A stretch of 64,000 bases of DNA from Chloroflexota bacterium (GTDB taxonomy: Bacteria; Chloroflexota; Anaerolineae; Aggregatilineales; Phototrophicaceae). The stretch covers positions 62,001-126,000 of the forward strand of contig VXLV01000124.1 of the NCBI GenBank assembly GCA_009841405.1. Direction: 5' to 3'. This document shows positions 16,719 to 25,079 of this stretch, one piece after another. Below the pieces are notes generated by a model that was not told where the DNA came from, searched no databases, and saw nothing but the letters and a program-made list of their open reading frames with translations. Positions within the stretch are counted from its first letter, which is position 1. The number at the start of each line of letters is the position of its first letter. The position numbers were made by a program, and so were the translations under genes.

Positions 16719-17015
16719 CTAGCCTGAAGCGCGCGCTTGATGACGCTCGCGGAGCCGCTGGCGCAAGTCGTCGAGCGAGATGTCCAATTCGGACATCAGC
16801 ACCAATAGATGATAGGTCAAGTCAGCCAGCTCGTTGAGCTGTTCATCGCGCCCCTGGCTAAGCGCAGCGATCACGACTTCGACCGCTTCTTCACCCACTT
16901 TCTGGGCGATCTTCGCGCGTCCGCCCGCGAGCAGCTCGCCGGTATAGCTGCCGGCCACCGGGTTGCGGCGGCGTTCCGCGATGATAGCCTGCAATTCATC
17001 GAACATGTCTTGCAT
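16719..17015 (-). CDS. hisE: Phosphoribosyl-ATP pyrophosphatase
   Basis: Second step of histidine synthesis: PR-ATP to PR-AMP plus pyrophosphate. About 98 residues, with the all-alpha MazG-like motif KVGEEAVEVVIAAL (metal Glu residues) and ELADLTYHLLVLM. The start is taken as ATG at 17013-17015 (MQDMFDEL), which has GGGGA upstream. A longer reading would overlap hisI. It is the last gene of the his operon and follows hisI by 13 bases. In many bacteria hisI and hisE are fused; here they are separate. Confidence 0.93.
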   Translation of the reverse strand: MQDMFDELQAIIAERRRNPVAGSYTGELLAGGRAKIAQKVGEEAVEVVIAALSQGRDEQLNELADLTYHLLVLMSELDISLDDLRQRLRERHQARASG

Positions 17016-17028
17016 GTGTCGTCCCCAC

Positions 17029-17388
17029 TTAGTAGCGCTTGGGTTCTGCATTGAACTCATCAAGAGTGCGGAAGAAACAGGACGTGGCCAACGTATGGCA
17101 GGCGGGGCCCGCCGGCGCCACTAACAGCAGCAGCGTATCCGCGTCACAATCTACGCGAATCTCAACCACCCGCTGCGTATTGCCCGAGGTCGCTCCTTTA
17201 TGCCACAATTCGCCGCGGCTTCGGCTCCAAAACACCGCCTCGCCGAAATCCAGCGTACGGCGCAGCGATTCCGCATTCATGTAAGCCATCATCAGCACTG
17301 CGCGCGTATTCGCGTCTTGCACGATCGCCGGCATCAGTCCCTGTGCGTTCCAATCCAGACGGGCGAGCGCCTCGTTATCCAAAGTCAT
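17029..17388 (-). CDS. hisI: Phosphoribosyl-AMP cyclohydrolase
   Basis: Third step of histidine synthesis, opening the purine ring of PR-AMP. About 119 residues from the ATG at 17386-17388 ([20 protein letters not shown]). Family motifs: [29 protein letters not shown] and the metal site [16 protein letters not shown] followed by PACHT. The start lies inside the 3' end of hisF, an overlap of 14 bases, which implies translational coupling. The longer in-frame extension upstream is a shadow of hisF and is not used. Confidence 0.95.
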   Translation of the reverse strand: MTLDNEALARLDWNAQGLMPAIVQDANTRAVLMMAYMNAESLRRTLDFGEAVFWSRSRGELWHKGATSGNTQRVVEIRVDCDADTLLLLVAPAGPACHTLATSCFFRTLDEFNAEPKRY

Positions 17389-18160
17389 CGATATTCTCCC
17401 AGCCGCTTCGCCGTACGGGCACACCCGCATCATGCAAATAGTCCTTGAGATCGCCCATTCGCAGCTCGTTAAAGTGAAACAGACTGGCGGCCAAAGCGGC
17501 ATCCGCCCGGCCTTCCTCTAGCACTTCGCGAAAGTGTTCTTCGCGCCCCGCGCCGCCCGAAGCAATCACAGGTATCGACACGGCATCGGCGACCGCCTGG
17601 GTCATCTCGATGTCGTAGCCCGACTTCGTGCCGTCTTTATCCATGCTCGTCAGCAAGATTTCGCCGGCGCCGCGGTCTTCCACTTCTCTGGCCCAGGGCA
17701 CCGCTTCCTTGTCGGTTGGAATGCGGCCGCCATTGATATGCACCACCCATTTGCCGTCGACCCGGCGTGGATCAATCGCAACCACGATGCACTGGCTGCC
17801 GAAACCCCAGGCGCCGGCGCTGATCAAATCGGGCGTTCTGACCGCCGCGCTGTTGATCGAAACTTTGTCCGCGCCCGCCAGCAAGGTATCGCGAATATCA
17901 TCGATGGTACGAATGCCGCCGCCAACGCAGTAGGGAATGAAGATGCTGTCGGCCACCCGCCGCGCCATCTCCAGCGTAGTCGCGCGCGCTTCATGGGAAG
18001 CCGTGATATCAAGGAAGATCAGCTCATCCGCGCCTTCTCGATCATAGACGATGGCTTGCTCAACCGGGTCGCCCGCATCGCGCAGATTGACAAAATTGAC
18101 GCCTTTAACCACGCGCCCGTTCATGACGTCCAGGCAAGGTATGATCCGCTTGGCCAGCAT
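17375..18160 (-). CDS. hisF: Imidazole glycerol phosphate synthase, cyclase subunit
   Basis: A (beta/alpha)8-barrel of 261 residues that uses ammonia from HisH to make imidazole glycerol phosphate and AICAR. It has the N-terminal [19 protein letters not shown] with catalytic Asp11, VVAIDPRR with the second catalytic Asp, and phosphate-binding VGGGIRT and IASGGAG. Length is typical (about 250-260). It sits two bases after hisA and overlaps hisI. The AICAR by-product can feed PurH, which is also encoded in this window. Confidence 0.97.
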   Translation of the reverse strand: MLAKRIIPCLDVMNGRVVKGVNFVNLRDAGDPVEQAIVYDREGADELIFLDITASHEARATTLEMARRVADSIFIPYCVGGGIRTIDDIRDTLLAGADKVSINSAAVRTPDLISAGAWGFGSQCIVVAIDPRRVDGKWVVHINGGRIPTDKEAVPWAREVEDRGAGEILLTSMDKDGTKSGYDIEMTQAVADAVSIPVIASGGAGREEHFREVLEEGRADAALAASLFHFNELRMGDLKDYLHDAGVPVRRSGWENIDDFG

Positions 18161-18162
18161 AG

Positions 18163-18885
18163 TTAACCTCTCCCGGCTGCGCTTAGCGCTTCTTCCAGCG
18201 TGAAAGTCTTCCGATACAGCGCCATGCCGATGATGGCGCCGGCAACCGCGCCGCTGCGCGCCAATTGCTCTATATCAGCCAAGGCGCTGACCCCGCCCGA
18301 CGCGATCACTTTTAAGCCGGTCGCTTGCGCCAGCGCAACCGTATCGGCGATATTAACGCCGGCCATACCGCCGTCGCGGCTGATATCCGTGTACAGCGCG
18401 TGGACCGCGCCCAACTCGCGCAGCCGCCTGCCCAGCTCAACCGGCGTCTGCTGCGATAGCTCGGTCCAGCCATGCGTCGCCACCTTGCCGTCCCTGGCAT
18501 CCAGCGCGACCGCGACGCGTTCCGCGCCGAACCGATCGATCGCCTCGCCGGCCGCGGCCGGGTCGCGTACCGCCATCGTGCCAATCACCAAACGGTTGGC
18601 GCCCGCGTCCCGCGCGGATTGCAGAGTCGCAATATCGCGCAAGCCGCCTGTGAATTGCACCCTGACGTTCAAAAGGGCGACCTTTTCCAGTATCGCCAGA
18701 TTCTGATTCTCCGCGCCGAAGGTCCCGTCCAGGCTCACCATGTGCAGCCATTCGGCGCCGCTGTCGATCCAACCCTTCGCGGTCGCCACCGGGTCGGCAC
18801 TGAAGACGGACCGCTGGTCGGGGTCGCCCTCGCGCAGCCGCACGACTTTGCCCTCAAGTAGATCAATCGCCGGATAAATCAGCAT
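18163..18885 (-). CDS. hisA: ProFAR isomerase (phosphoribosyl-formimino-AICAR-P isomerase)
   Basis: A 240-residue (beta/alpha)8-barrel isomerase, beginning [21 protein letters not shown] with the catalytic Asp at position 8. It contains [15 protein letters not shown] and [14 protein letters not shown] with the second catalytic Asp, and the phosphate site VIASGGV. It converts ProFAR to PRFAR, the substrate of HisF/HisH. It follows hisH by eight bases and precedes hisF by two. The motifs and the his context favour HisA over a bifunctional PriA, although the sequence alone does not fully exclude that. Confidence 0.96.
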   Translation of the reverse strand: MLIYPAIDLLEGKVVRLREGDPDQRSVFSADPVATAKGWIDSGAEWLHMVSLDGTFGAENQNLAILEKVALLNVRVQFTGGLRDIATLQSARDAGANRLVIGTMAVRDPAAAGEAIDRFGAERVAVALDARDGKVATHGWTELSQQTPVELGRRLRELGAVHALYTDISRDGGMAGVNIADTVALAQATGLKVIASGGVSALADIEQLARSGAVAGAIIGMALYRKTFTLEEALSAAGRG

Positions 18886-18893
18886 AGCCGCTC

Positions 18894-19502
18894 CTATAGA
18901 CGCAGGAAGTTCGACAAGATGCGCAGGCCCGTGCTCTGGCTCTTTTCGGGGTGGAATTGCACGCCGTAGATATTGTCCCGCTGGACAATCGCAGCGAAGT
19001 CGATGCCGTAATCCACCCAGCTGATAACGGTATCGTCGTCCGACGGCGCGCAGTAATAACTGTGCACGAAATAGGCGTAGCTGCGTTCATCCAGGCCGGC
19101 GAGCAAGCCCGGCTCGCCCCGGATATTCAAGTGATTCCAGCCCATATGCGGCACTTTGCGGTCGGTAAAATGGGGAAAGCGAAGCACGCGACCGCCCAGG
19201 ATTCCCATGCCCTCGTGCTCGCCCATCTCTTCGCCGACCTCATACAAGATCTGCATGCCGACACAGATGCCCAGATAGGGCACGCCCGCTTTGAGCGCGG
19301 CCTTGAGGGGCGCAACCAGTTTCTGCGCGCGCATTTGCGCCATGCCCGCGCCGAACGCGCCTACGCCCGGCAGAATGATCTTCTCCGCGCCGTGGAGCTG
19401 GCCGGGATCTTGCACCAGCCGCATATCTCGCGCGCCGAGATGCTTGAGCGCGTGCAGTACGCTGCGCAGATTTCCAGCGCCGTAGTCAATGACCGCCAGC
19501 AT
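18894..19502 (-). CDS. hisH: Imidazole glycerol phosphate synthase, glutaminase subunit
   Basis: A class I glutamine amidotransferase of 202 residues that supplies ammonia to HisF. The nucleophile Cys lies in YLGICVGMQILYE, and the His/Glu of the triad in GVQFHPEKSQSTG. The N-terminus MLAVIDYGAGNLRSV is typical. It is the first structural gene of the operon, 21 bases after the attenuator T run. A GGTGAGGAGAG ribosome-binding site lies just upstream of the ATG. hisG, hisD, hisC and hisB are not in the window. Confidence 0.97.
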   Translation of the reverse strand: MLAVIDYGAGNLRSVLHALKHLGARDMRLVQDPGQLHGAEKIILPGVGAFGAGMAQMRAQKLVAPLKAALKAGVPYLGICVGMQILYEVGEEMGEHEGMGILGGRVLRFPHFTDRKVPHMGWNHLNIRGEPGLLAGLDERSYAYFVHSYYCAPSDDDTVISWVDYGIDFAAIVQRDNIYGVQFHPEKSQSTGLRILSNFLRL

Positions 19503-19523
19503 AAGCTCTCCTCACCCCTAATG

Positions 19524-19548
19524 AAAAAGCCTCGCGGTTTGGCGAGGC
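19524..19548 (-). terminator. his attenuator terminator
   Basis: On the minus strand GCCTCGC (19542-19548) pairs perfectly with GCGAGGC (19529-19535) around a six-base loop and is followed by five T residues (19524-19528). This is an intrinsic terminator placed between the leader peptide and hisH. A minor hairpin (19551-19564) precedes it. Confidence 0.85.
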
Positions 19549-19576
19549 AGCAACTTCTGAGTTGGAACGCAAAACG

Positions 19577-19645
19577 CTAAGCGCCGCGCATCGCCGTAGT
19601 CGGGAAAGCCCAATGATGATGATGATGATTGTGCGACCGCGCCAC
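19577..19645 (-). CDS. hisL: his operon leader peptide
   Basis: A 22-codon frame read MARSHNHHHHHWAFPTTAMRGA from a GTG at 19643-19645, with AGAGGCGG just upstream as ribosome-binding site and TAG at 19577-19579. Six of codons 5-11 are His (CAC, then after Asn five CAT). It lies between a consensus promoter and a rho-independent terminator ahead of hisH. It would act as the sensor: when charged tRNA-His is short, the ribosome stalls on the His run and frees 19587-19595 (GGCGATGCG on this strand) to pair with 19541-19549 (TGCCTCGCC), which holds the terminator 5' arm. The layout is seen directly; the pairing is my hand fold. Confidence 0.85.
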   Translation of the reverse strand: MARSHNHHHHHWAFPTTAMRGA

Positions 19646-19673
19646 TTGAACCGCCTCTTGCAAGCTTGGCGGG

Positions 19674-19702
19674 AGTATAAGTCGGCCGCCGCCGCCTGTC
19701 AA
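19674..19702 (-). promoter_or_regulatory. his operon promoter
   Basis: On the minus strand TTGACA (19697-19702) and TATACT (19674-19679) stand exactly 17 bases apart. Transcription should start near 19667, about 20 bases before the leader-peptide start codon. Confidence 0.85.
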
Positions 19703-19730
19703 CGGAAGACTTGGCAGCCAGCCCATATGT

Positions 19731-19759
19731 TTGATTGCCCGCCGCTGATTTGCTATACT
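19731..19759 (+). promoter_or_regulatory. Promoter of the coiled-coil/selB pair
   Basis: TTGATT (19731-19736) and TATACT (19754-19759) lie 17 bases apart, facing away from the his promoter. The start codon of the coiled-coil gene follows about 50 bases downstream. Confidence 0.7.
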
Positions 19760-19811
19760 CTGAGCAATCCGCAGCTTGAGCCGCGTCTTCGCGGCGTTCG
19801 GAGAAGGCGTC

Positions 19812-21035
19812 GTGGAAATCAATCAGATCGCCAGCATGATCGAGTGGCTGGACGAAGAGCGCCGGCGTGACAAAGCGCTAATCGCCACGCTGGAAGGGCG
19901 GCTGGCGCAGCAAACCGACCTGCTCGACGCCATGCAGCGCCGCGTCAACAGCGTCGAGTCTGACCAGGTGGTGATCAAACAAGAAGCTATGCCCGCTACA
20001 AAAGAGCAGGACATCATCGAGACCATGCGGCAAGAAGCCGAGCAAATGCTGGAAAACGCCGAAGCGCGCCGACTCACCGCCGAACGCGAAGCCGAACGCC
20101 GCTTCGAGTTGCAGCGGGAGAACTTTCAACGCGCGATCCGCGATGTGTCGGATAAGGCGGAACGCCTGGAACGACAGCTCGCCAACATCAGCGACTTGCA
20201 GACGGAAGGCGACCGCCTGACTAACGCCATGCGCCTGCTCAACCAGGAGATTGACGACCTGAGCAAACAATTGGAGGGCCCCGACCGGCGATTGACTTTC
20301 CTCGAAGAGCAGCGCCGTTCGGACACGCGCCGCCTGGCCGAGATCGAGACCGAGCTGCCCGAATACAAGAAATCTGTCGATGGCATTCAACCGAAGCTGG
20401 CGCTGCTGGAAGAACTGGCCGTGCGCAATGAAAGGCGCATCCAGGATTTCAATAATGTCGATCGCGAACGCCGTGAGCAGATACAGCAGTTTATCGACCA
20501 GCAGCAGTTGTTGACTCAGCAGCGCGACCAGCAGTTGCTCGAGCTGACCAAACGCTTCAGCGTCCATGATGAAGAATTGCAGAAGAACATTGAGCGCTTT
20601 GAAGTCTGGGCGCAAGCCTATCGCGAGATGAAACGGATCATCGACGACTTCAACCGCATCGGAGACCGGCTGGAGCGGCGCATCAGCGAAGCCTCGGAAA
20701 TGCAGCGCCTCAGCGAAGAGCGCTTCCGCGAAGAGTGGAATGACTGGCGCGACGATGACCAGAAACGCTGGAAACAACTGACCCTGTCGAGCGACGAAGT
20801 CTGGCGCAACCACGATCGAGAATTCGAAATCTTTGTCAAGCGGATCGATGACGTCGAGAGCCTCGTTCCCGCGTTGCAAAGCAATATCGAACGCCTCTGG
20901 CTGCTCGAGCGCGCCCGCGCCGAACTTTATCGCGAGCGTTATCAAGCCATGCTGCTTGAATTTGATGTCGTGGACGCCGCTGACGAGGCCTTCGTCACTT
21001 TCCGCCAGCCCGCCGGGCGTCTGGGCAGCGGCTAG
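19812..21035 (+). CDS. Long coiled-coil protein of unknown function
   Basis: About 407 residues, almost entirely predicted alpha-helical coiled coil: charged heptads rich in Glu, Arg, Gln and Leu throughout (EGRLAQQTDLLDAMQRRVNS, RQEAEQMLENAEARRLTAER). No membrane span or signal peptide is seen. The short non-coiled tail ends FRQPAGRLGSG. GTG at 19812 is taken as start because GGAGAAGG precedes it; a TTG 12 codons earlier is in frame. No catalytic motif or named family is recognised. It ends three bases before selB and shares its promoter, so co-expression is likely. It might be a structural or SMC-like scaffold. Confidence 0.75.
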   Translation: MEINQIASMIEWLDEERRRDKALIATLEGRLAQQTDLLDAMQRRVNSVESDQVVIKQEAMPATKEQDIIETMRQEAEQMLENAEARRLTAEREAERRFELQRENFQRAIRDVSDKAERLERQLANISDLQTEGDRLTNAMRLLNQEIDDLSKQLEGPDRRLTFLEEQRRSDTRRLAEIETELPEYKKSVDGIQPKLALLEELAVRNERRIQDFNNVDRERREQIQQFIDQQQLLTQQRDQQLLELTKRFSVHDEELQKNIERFEVWAQAYREMKRIIDDFNRIGDRLERRISEASEMQRLSEERFREEWNDWRDDDQKRWKQLTLSSDEVWRNHDREFEIFVKRIDDVESLVPALQSNIERLWLLERARAELYRERYQAMLLEFDVVDAADEAFVTFRQPAGRLGSG

Positions 21036-21038
21036 TCC

Positions 21039-22922
21039 ATGCGCGTTATCGGGACCGCCGGGCATGTCGACCACGGCAAATCCACCCTCGTCGAAAAACT
21101 GAGCGGCATCAACCCGGACCGGCTCGCCGAAGAGCAAGCCCGCAGCATGACCATTGACCTGGGCTTCGCCTGGCTGGATTTGCCCACCGGCGAAACGGTC
21201 GGCATCGTTGATGTGCCCGGGCATCGCGACTTCATCGAAAACATGCTCGCCGGCGTCGGTGGGATTGACGCCGCCCTGCTTGTCATCGCCGCCGACGAGG
21301 GCATCATGCCCCAAACACGCGAGCACCTCGCCATCCTCCAGTTGCTCGACATCAAGCGCATCATCGTCGTCATGACCAAAGTCGATCTGATTGACGATCC
21401 GGAATGGCTTGAATTGGTCGAGCTGGAGATCGGCGACTTGCTGTCTCAGTGGAATCTCGATGACTTGCCCCTGGTCGCGGTCTCCGCGCATACAGGCGCC
21501 GGGCTCGTTGAACTCATGAGTACGCTGCAATTTGTGCTGGCCGAACTGCCGCAGCGCGCGGACTACCGGCAGCCGCGCCTGCCCATCGACCGCGTATTCG
21601 TCGTCAGCGGCTTCGGCGCCGTCGTCACCGGCACGCTTTCGGGCGGCGCGCTTTCGCTCGGAGACAACATCGAGATCCAGCCCTCAGGCCGTACCGGTCG
21701 CATTCGCGGCTTGCAGAGCTACCAGCGAAAGGTGGATACGCTTGCTCCCGGTTGCCGGGCGGCAGTGAATGTCGCTGGCATAAACAGCGGCGAAATCAGG
21801 CGCGGCGATGTACTCGCCTTCCCGGGCCAGATGCAGCCTACCCTGCTGGCCGATGCCGAATTTACGCAGCTCGGCGATATAACCAGACCGCTGACGCATA
21901 ATGCCGAAGTCAAAATCTTCTCCGGCGCGTCGGAGGCGCTCGCGAATGCGCGCTTACTCGCTGACGAATCATTGGCGCCGGGCGCGCGCGGCATGCTGCA
22001 GATCCGCCTGCGGCAGCCCTTGGCGCTGTCACGCGGCGATCGCTTTATTCTGCGCTACCCGTCGCCGGCCGAGACCATCGGTGGCGGCGTCATCATCAAC
22101 GCCCACCCCGGGCGGCGCCGCAAACGCTTCCAACCGGATGTCATAGCGGAACTTGAACTGCGCGCCAGCGGCACGCCCGGCGAACGCCTGGCGCTTGCCG
22201 CACAAGCCGACGCGCCGCAGCGCGCTGCCGACCTGCAGAATGCGCTCGGCTTCGCTGACGCCGAAATGACGCAAGCCCTGGACGAAGCCATGAAAACCGG
22301 CCTGATTCGACGCCTCGACGGTCAGCGCTTTTGGGCAGCGCAGTCGATGGCGCAATTGCTGCACGCCGCCATGACCGAGCTGCGCGGCTACCATATAGCT
22401 CACCCCTTGCGGCTGGGCATGCCGCGGCCGCAATTGCAGAGCCGCCTCAATGTCAAGCTTAGCCTGCTCGACACGCTGATCGACAACGAAGACCAGTTGG
22501 CCCAGGATGCTAACTTTGTCCGTCTGCGCGACCATGCCATCAGATTCTCGCCCGAACAAAGCGCAAATGCTGACAAAGTGATACGCGCGCTGCTGGCCGA
22601 TCCCTATGCGCCGCCAGGCATCGCCGAGTTGAACGAAATTGCCGGCGAAGACCTTGTGCGCGCGCTTGGCGACCTGCGCCGGATTGTCCGCGTGAACGAG
22701 GGCATCGCCTTTGCCGCCGACAGTTACGACCGGCTCGTCAGCGAAATCCGGCGGCATATTAGCGAGACTGGCGAGATTGACGCCAAGACCCTGCGCGACA
22801 AGTTCGCCACCTCGCGCAAATATGCCATCGCCGTGCTGGAACATCTCGACGCTCTGGGCGTCACGCAGCGAGTCGGCGATGTCCGCAAGCGCGGGAGAAA
22901 CTGGAAGGCGTTGGCCGGCTAA
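21039..22922 (+). CDS. selB: Selenocysteine-specific translation elongation factor
   Basis: A 627-residue EF-Tu-like GTPase that delivers Sec-tRNA to UGA codons. G motifs: GHVDHGKST (G1), VDVPGHRDF (G3) and MTKVDL (G4). EF-Tu domains II and III follow (IDRVFVVSGFGAVVTGTLSGG). The C-terminal third has winged-helix repeats that in SelB bind the SECIS hairpin (SEIRRHISETGEIDAKTLRDKF). No strong ribosome-binding site precedes the ATG, so translation is probably coupled to the coiled-coil gene. selA, selD and tRNA-Sec are not in the window. Its gene ends four bases inside the end of the convergent kinase gene. Confidence 0.95.
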   Translation: MRVIGTAGHVDHGKSTLVEKLSGINPDRLAEEQARSMTIDLGFAWLDLPTGETVGIVDVPGHRDFIENMLAGVGGIDAALLVIAADEGIMPQTREHLAILQLLDIKRIIVVMTKVDLIDDPEWLELVELEIGDLLSQWNLDDLPLVAVSAHTGAGLVELMSTLQFVLAELPQRADYRQPRLPIDRVFVVSGFGAVVTGTLSGGALSLGDNIEIQPSGRTGRIRGLQSYQRKVDTLAPGCRAAVNVAGINSGEIRRGDVLAFPGQMQPTLLADAEFTQLGDITRPLTHNAEVKIFSGASEALANARLLADESLAPGARGMLQIRLRQPLALSRGDRFILRYPSPAETIGGGVIINAHPGRRRKRFQPDVIAELELRASGTPGERLALAAQADAPQRAADLQNALGFADAEMTQALDEAMKTGLIRRLDGQRFWAAQSMAQLLHAAMTELRGYHIAHPLRLGMPRPQLQSRLNVKLSLLDTLIDNEDQLAQDANFVRLRDHAIRFSPEQSANADKVIRALLADPYAPPGIAELNEIAGEDLVRALGDLRRIVRVNEGIAFAADSYDRLVSEIRRHISETGEIDAKTLRDKFATSRKYAIAVLEHLDALGVTQRVGDVRKRGRNWKALAG

Positions 22923-24103
22923 TCGAGAAGCGCGGGCAGGAATCCGCCAACGAAGGCATCGCCCAAGCCGACCGTGACAGCGTTTTCCTGGGGCACATCC
23001 GCCACCGGCACGCAAACCGCGTCATCACCAGTTTCCGCGTTAAACGCGCGGGCGAATGCAGCGCCTTCCGGATTTGGCGCGCTGGCCGCGATTTCGCTGT
23101 GATCGGCGAGCGCAAACTCATCGCCGTATCGAAATCGCGTAGTCGCCATCGTCACGCCCGCCCGCAGCGCGGCAGCATAGCGGCCCGCGTCGCGCCCATA
23201 CGCCAGCGCCCAATGCCGCGTGTGCAACACGATAGCTGGCGACGGAATCGCCCGGCGCAATTCCTTCAGCCCCTGCCGAACCTCCCCGGGGTCTGCCAGG
23301 TCGATCTTGCGACCCGTGCAAGACTGCAGCTCGTCCTCGTTCATGCCGTACAGGTCGATTCTTTCGCCGAGCATTTCATGAATCAGCCTGCGAAACGAAG
23401 GATCGTGGAAGCCGCCGTCTTCGAGATAGACTTTGGTATCCTTTGGCAAGCGCTCCAACAGATGCCGGACCTGCCGCAAACGCCGTTGCAGAAGCGGCTT
23501 GCTCTGCATGGCGTTGAAGCCGGATACCAGTAGCGCTTGCGCGTCGCTGACCAGATCGGCGAATTCGGGCGCGATCCGCATGGCAAGACGGTCGGCGTTG
23601 CAGTGGTATATGAGTCGATTCGGCAGGCGCGCGCGAATGTCAATATCGCCCGCCTTCACGCGGTCGCCCGCGCCGAACTGCACGATCAAGTGTGGATAGA
23701 AGCTGTCACCGTCGTTGCTGCAAACGTAAGGGCTGTCCGCCGGCAGCAGTCTGCGCACCTGATCGTTCAGCGTGATCAGATGCAGCGCCGAGCGGTAGCC
23801 GAGTTTGCGCATGGCGATAGCGGCGCGCACGGACGTGCCGCCCAATGTAACTTTTTTCTCAAAGCGCTCCGCAAAACCTTCGAGAATCTCCGAGCCGCCG
23901 ACGAAGCGCTCTCCGCCCCCGCCGGTCCGCATAAAACTTAGTATTGAGATTAGGAGATCGCGCTCGGAGCGTATCGCGATATTTTTGTCGAGTTCTTCCG
24001 CCCGTAACCGATAGTGGTTTGCCAGCGCTTCCAGCGTATCGGCATTCCAGACAATCTCATAATCCACATTGTTGCAGAAGCCCAGGGCAATTCGCTCGCT
24101 CAT
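22919..24103 (-). CDS. ADP-dependent sugar kinase (ADP-glucokinase/phosphofructokinase family)
   Basis: A 394-residue ribokinase-fold protein. The best match is the ADP-dependent glucokinase/phosphofructokinase family: TLGGTSVRAAIAMRKLGY near residue 85, LLVSGFNAMQ, a conserved DLYGMNEDEL block (compare GxNEqEL in that family) and the catalytic VGLGDAFVGGFLP near the C-terminus, whose Asp would be the base. These enzymes phosphorylate glucose, fructose-6-phosphate or related sugars using ADP as donor. They are best known from archaea and animals and are rare in bacteria. It is the last gene of the sugar operon, 66 bases after the aldolase, so it may prepare the ketose phosphate that the aldolase splits. 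A PfkB member with ATP is the alternative. Confidence 0.72.
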   Translation of the reverse strand: MSERIALGFCNNVDYEIVWNADTLEALANHYRLRAEELDKNIAIRSERDLLISILSFMRTGGGGERFVGGSEILEGFAERFEKKVTLGGTSVRAAIAMRKLGYRSALHLITLNDQVRRLLPADSPYVCSNDGDSFYPHLIVQFGAGDRVKAGDIDIRARLPNRLIYHCNADRLAMRIAPEFADLVSDAQALLVSGFNAMQSKPLLQRRLRQVRHLLERLPKDTKVYLEDGGFHDPSFRRLIHEMLGERIDLYGMNEDELQSCTGRKIDLADPGEVRQGLKELRRAIPSPAIVLHTRHWALAYGRDAGRYAAALRAGVTMATTRFRYGDEFALADHSEIAASAPNPEGAAFARAFNAETGDDAVCVPVADVPQENAVTVGLGDAFVGGFLPALLD

Positions 24104-24169
24104 GACCGGTGTTCCTAGTCGGCCGTATCGGTCATTTCACTTACTTTAGCGCCTGACAATGGGGGCTGT

Positions 24170-25030
24170 TCAATACAGAGCCGCCTTGCCGGTGGTCTTG
24201 AACAAGTCAAACTTCTGGCGGCAGACAACCTTCATAGCGTCGATGCACTCCGGGTAGATGCTGCTCGGCTCGCGCAGAATCGGATTCTGCAAGACTTCGC
24301 GGGCTTTGCGATAGAAGGCGCTCTTCATATCGGCGGAGATATTGATCTTGCAGATGCCCAGCTCGACCGCCTGAGCAATCTCCGAGTCCGGATTGCCGGA
24401 CCCGCCATGCAGCACCAGCGGAATCTGAACCCGGGCGCTAATCTCCCGCAGCAGGTCCAGTCGAATCTCAGGCTTCATATCTTTGGGATACAAGCCGTGC
24501 GATGTGCCGATGGCGACGGCTAGCGTGTCCACGTCTGTAGCGTCAACGAATTGCTTGACCTGTTCGGGATCGACGAAGACGACCTCGTCCGCGCCCGCCT
24601 CCGCTTCTTCATCAAGCTCGCCAATCGTGCCCAGTTCCCCTTCGACCGATACGTTGATAGCGTGCGCCAGCGCTGTAATCTTGCGGCAGGCGGCTATGTT
24701 TTCTTCGAGCGGCAGCATGGATTTGTCCATCATGACTGACGTGAAGCCGGCGCGAATGGCGGTCATCACTTGTTCCAGCGATGATCCATGATCGAGATGA
24801 ACAACGACGGGAACCGAAGCGTCATGCGCCATCTCCAGCGCCATGGTTACGAACGCTGTGCCGACGAACGCCAACTCGTCCGGATGGATGGCGATAATCA
24901 CCGGCGCTTCGGCCGCTTCCGCCGCTTCGATCGCGCCAGTGAGCAGCATATTGCTGCTGATGTTGTAGGCGGGCACGGCAAAGCGGTTCGCGCGCGCGAC
25001 AGCCAGAAGGTCTCGCATATTCAGTAGCAT
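24170..25030 (-). CDS. Class II ketose-bisphosphate aldolase (FbaA/KbaY/GatY family)
   Basis: A 286-residue zinc aldolase that cleaves fructose- or tagatose-1,6-bisphosphate, or a related ketose phosphate, to dihydroxyacetone phosphate and an aldehyde. Motifs: PVVVHLDHGSS with the catalytic Asp and zinc His, VEGELGTIGELDEE, AIGTSHGLYP with a zinc His, LHGGSGN with another, and the phosphate site INISADMK. The length and the IGTSHG phrase favour the KbaY/GatY side of the family. It lies 49 bases after the permease gene and ahead of the ADP-dependent kinase, so the operon encodes uptake, phosphorylation and cleavage. The substrate is not determined. Confidence 0.9.
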   Translation of the reverse strand: MLLNMRDLLAVARANRFAVPAYNISSNMLLTGAIEAAEAAEAPVIIAIHPDELAFVGTAFVTMALEMAHDASVPVVVHLDHGSSLEQVMTAIRAGFTSVMMDKSMLPLEENIAACRKITALAHAINVSVEGELGTIGELDEEAEAGADEVVFVDPEQVKQFVDATDVDTLAVAIGTSHGLYPKDMKPEIRLDLLREISARVQIPLVLHGGSGNPDSEIAQAVELGICKINISADMKSAFYRKAREVLQNPILREPSSIYPECIDAMKVVCRQKFDLFKTTGKAALY

Positions 25031-25079
25031 AGTAGGCTCTTCATTTCGTTGCGGACGGATAACTCAAGCAGGGCGAAGT

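Noticed and set aside
19613..19627. ATG repeat (plus strand) as a microsatellite or a run of Met start codons
   Set aside because: Read on the minus strand it is the His codon run of the his leader, placed correctly between promoter, ribosome-binding site and terminator.
19878..21530. Long open minus-strand frame (about 550 codons) opposite the coiled-coil gene and selB
   Set aside because: Its protein has no recognisable family, it spans the boundary of two well-supported genes, and GC-rich coding DNA commonly leaves the opposite strand open.
21039..22922. In-frame UGA selenocysteine codons in neighbouring genes
   Set aside because: Every gene in the window is complete at its family length without UGA read-through, and no SECIS-like hairpin was recognised.
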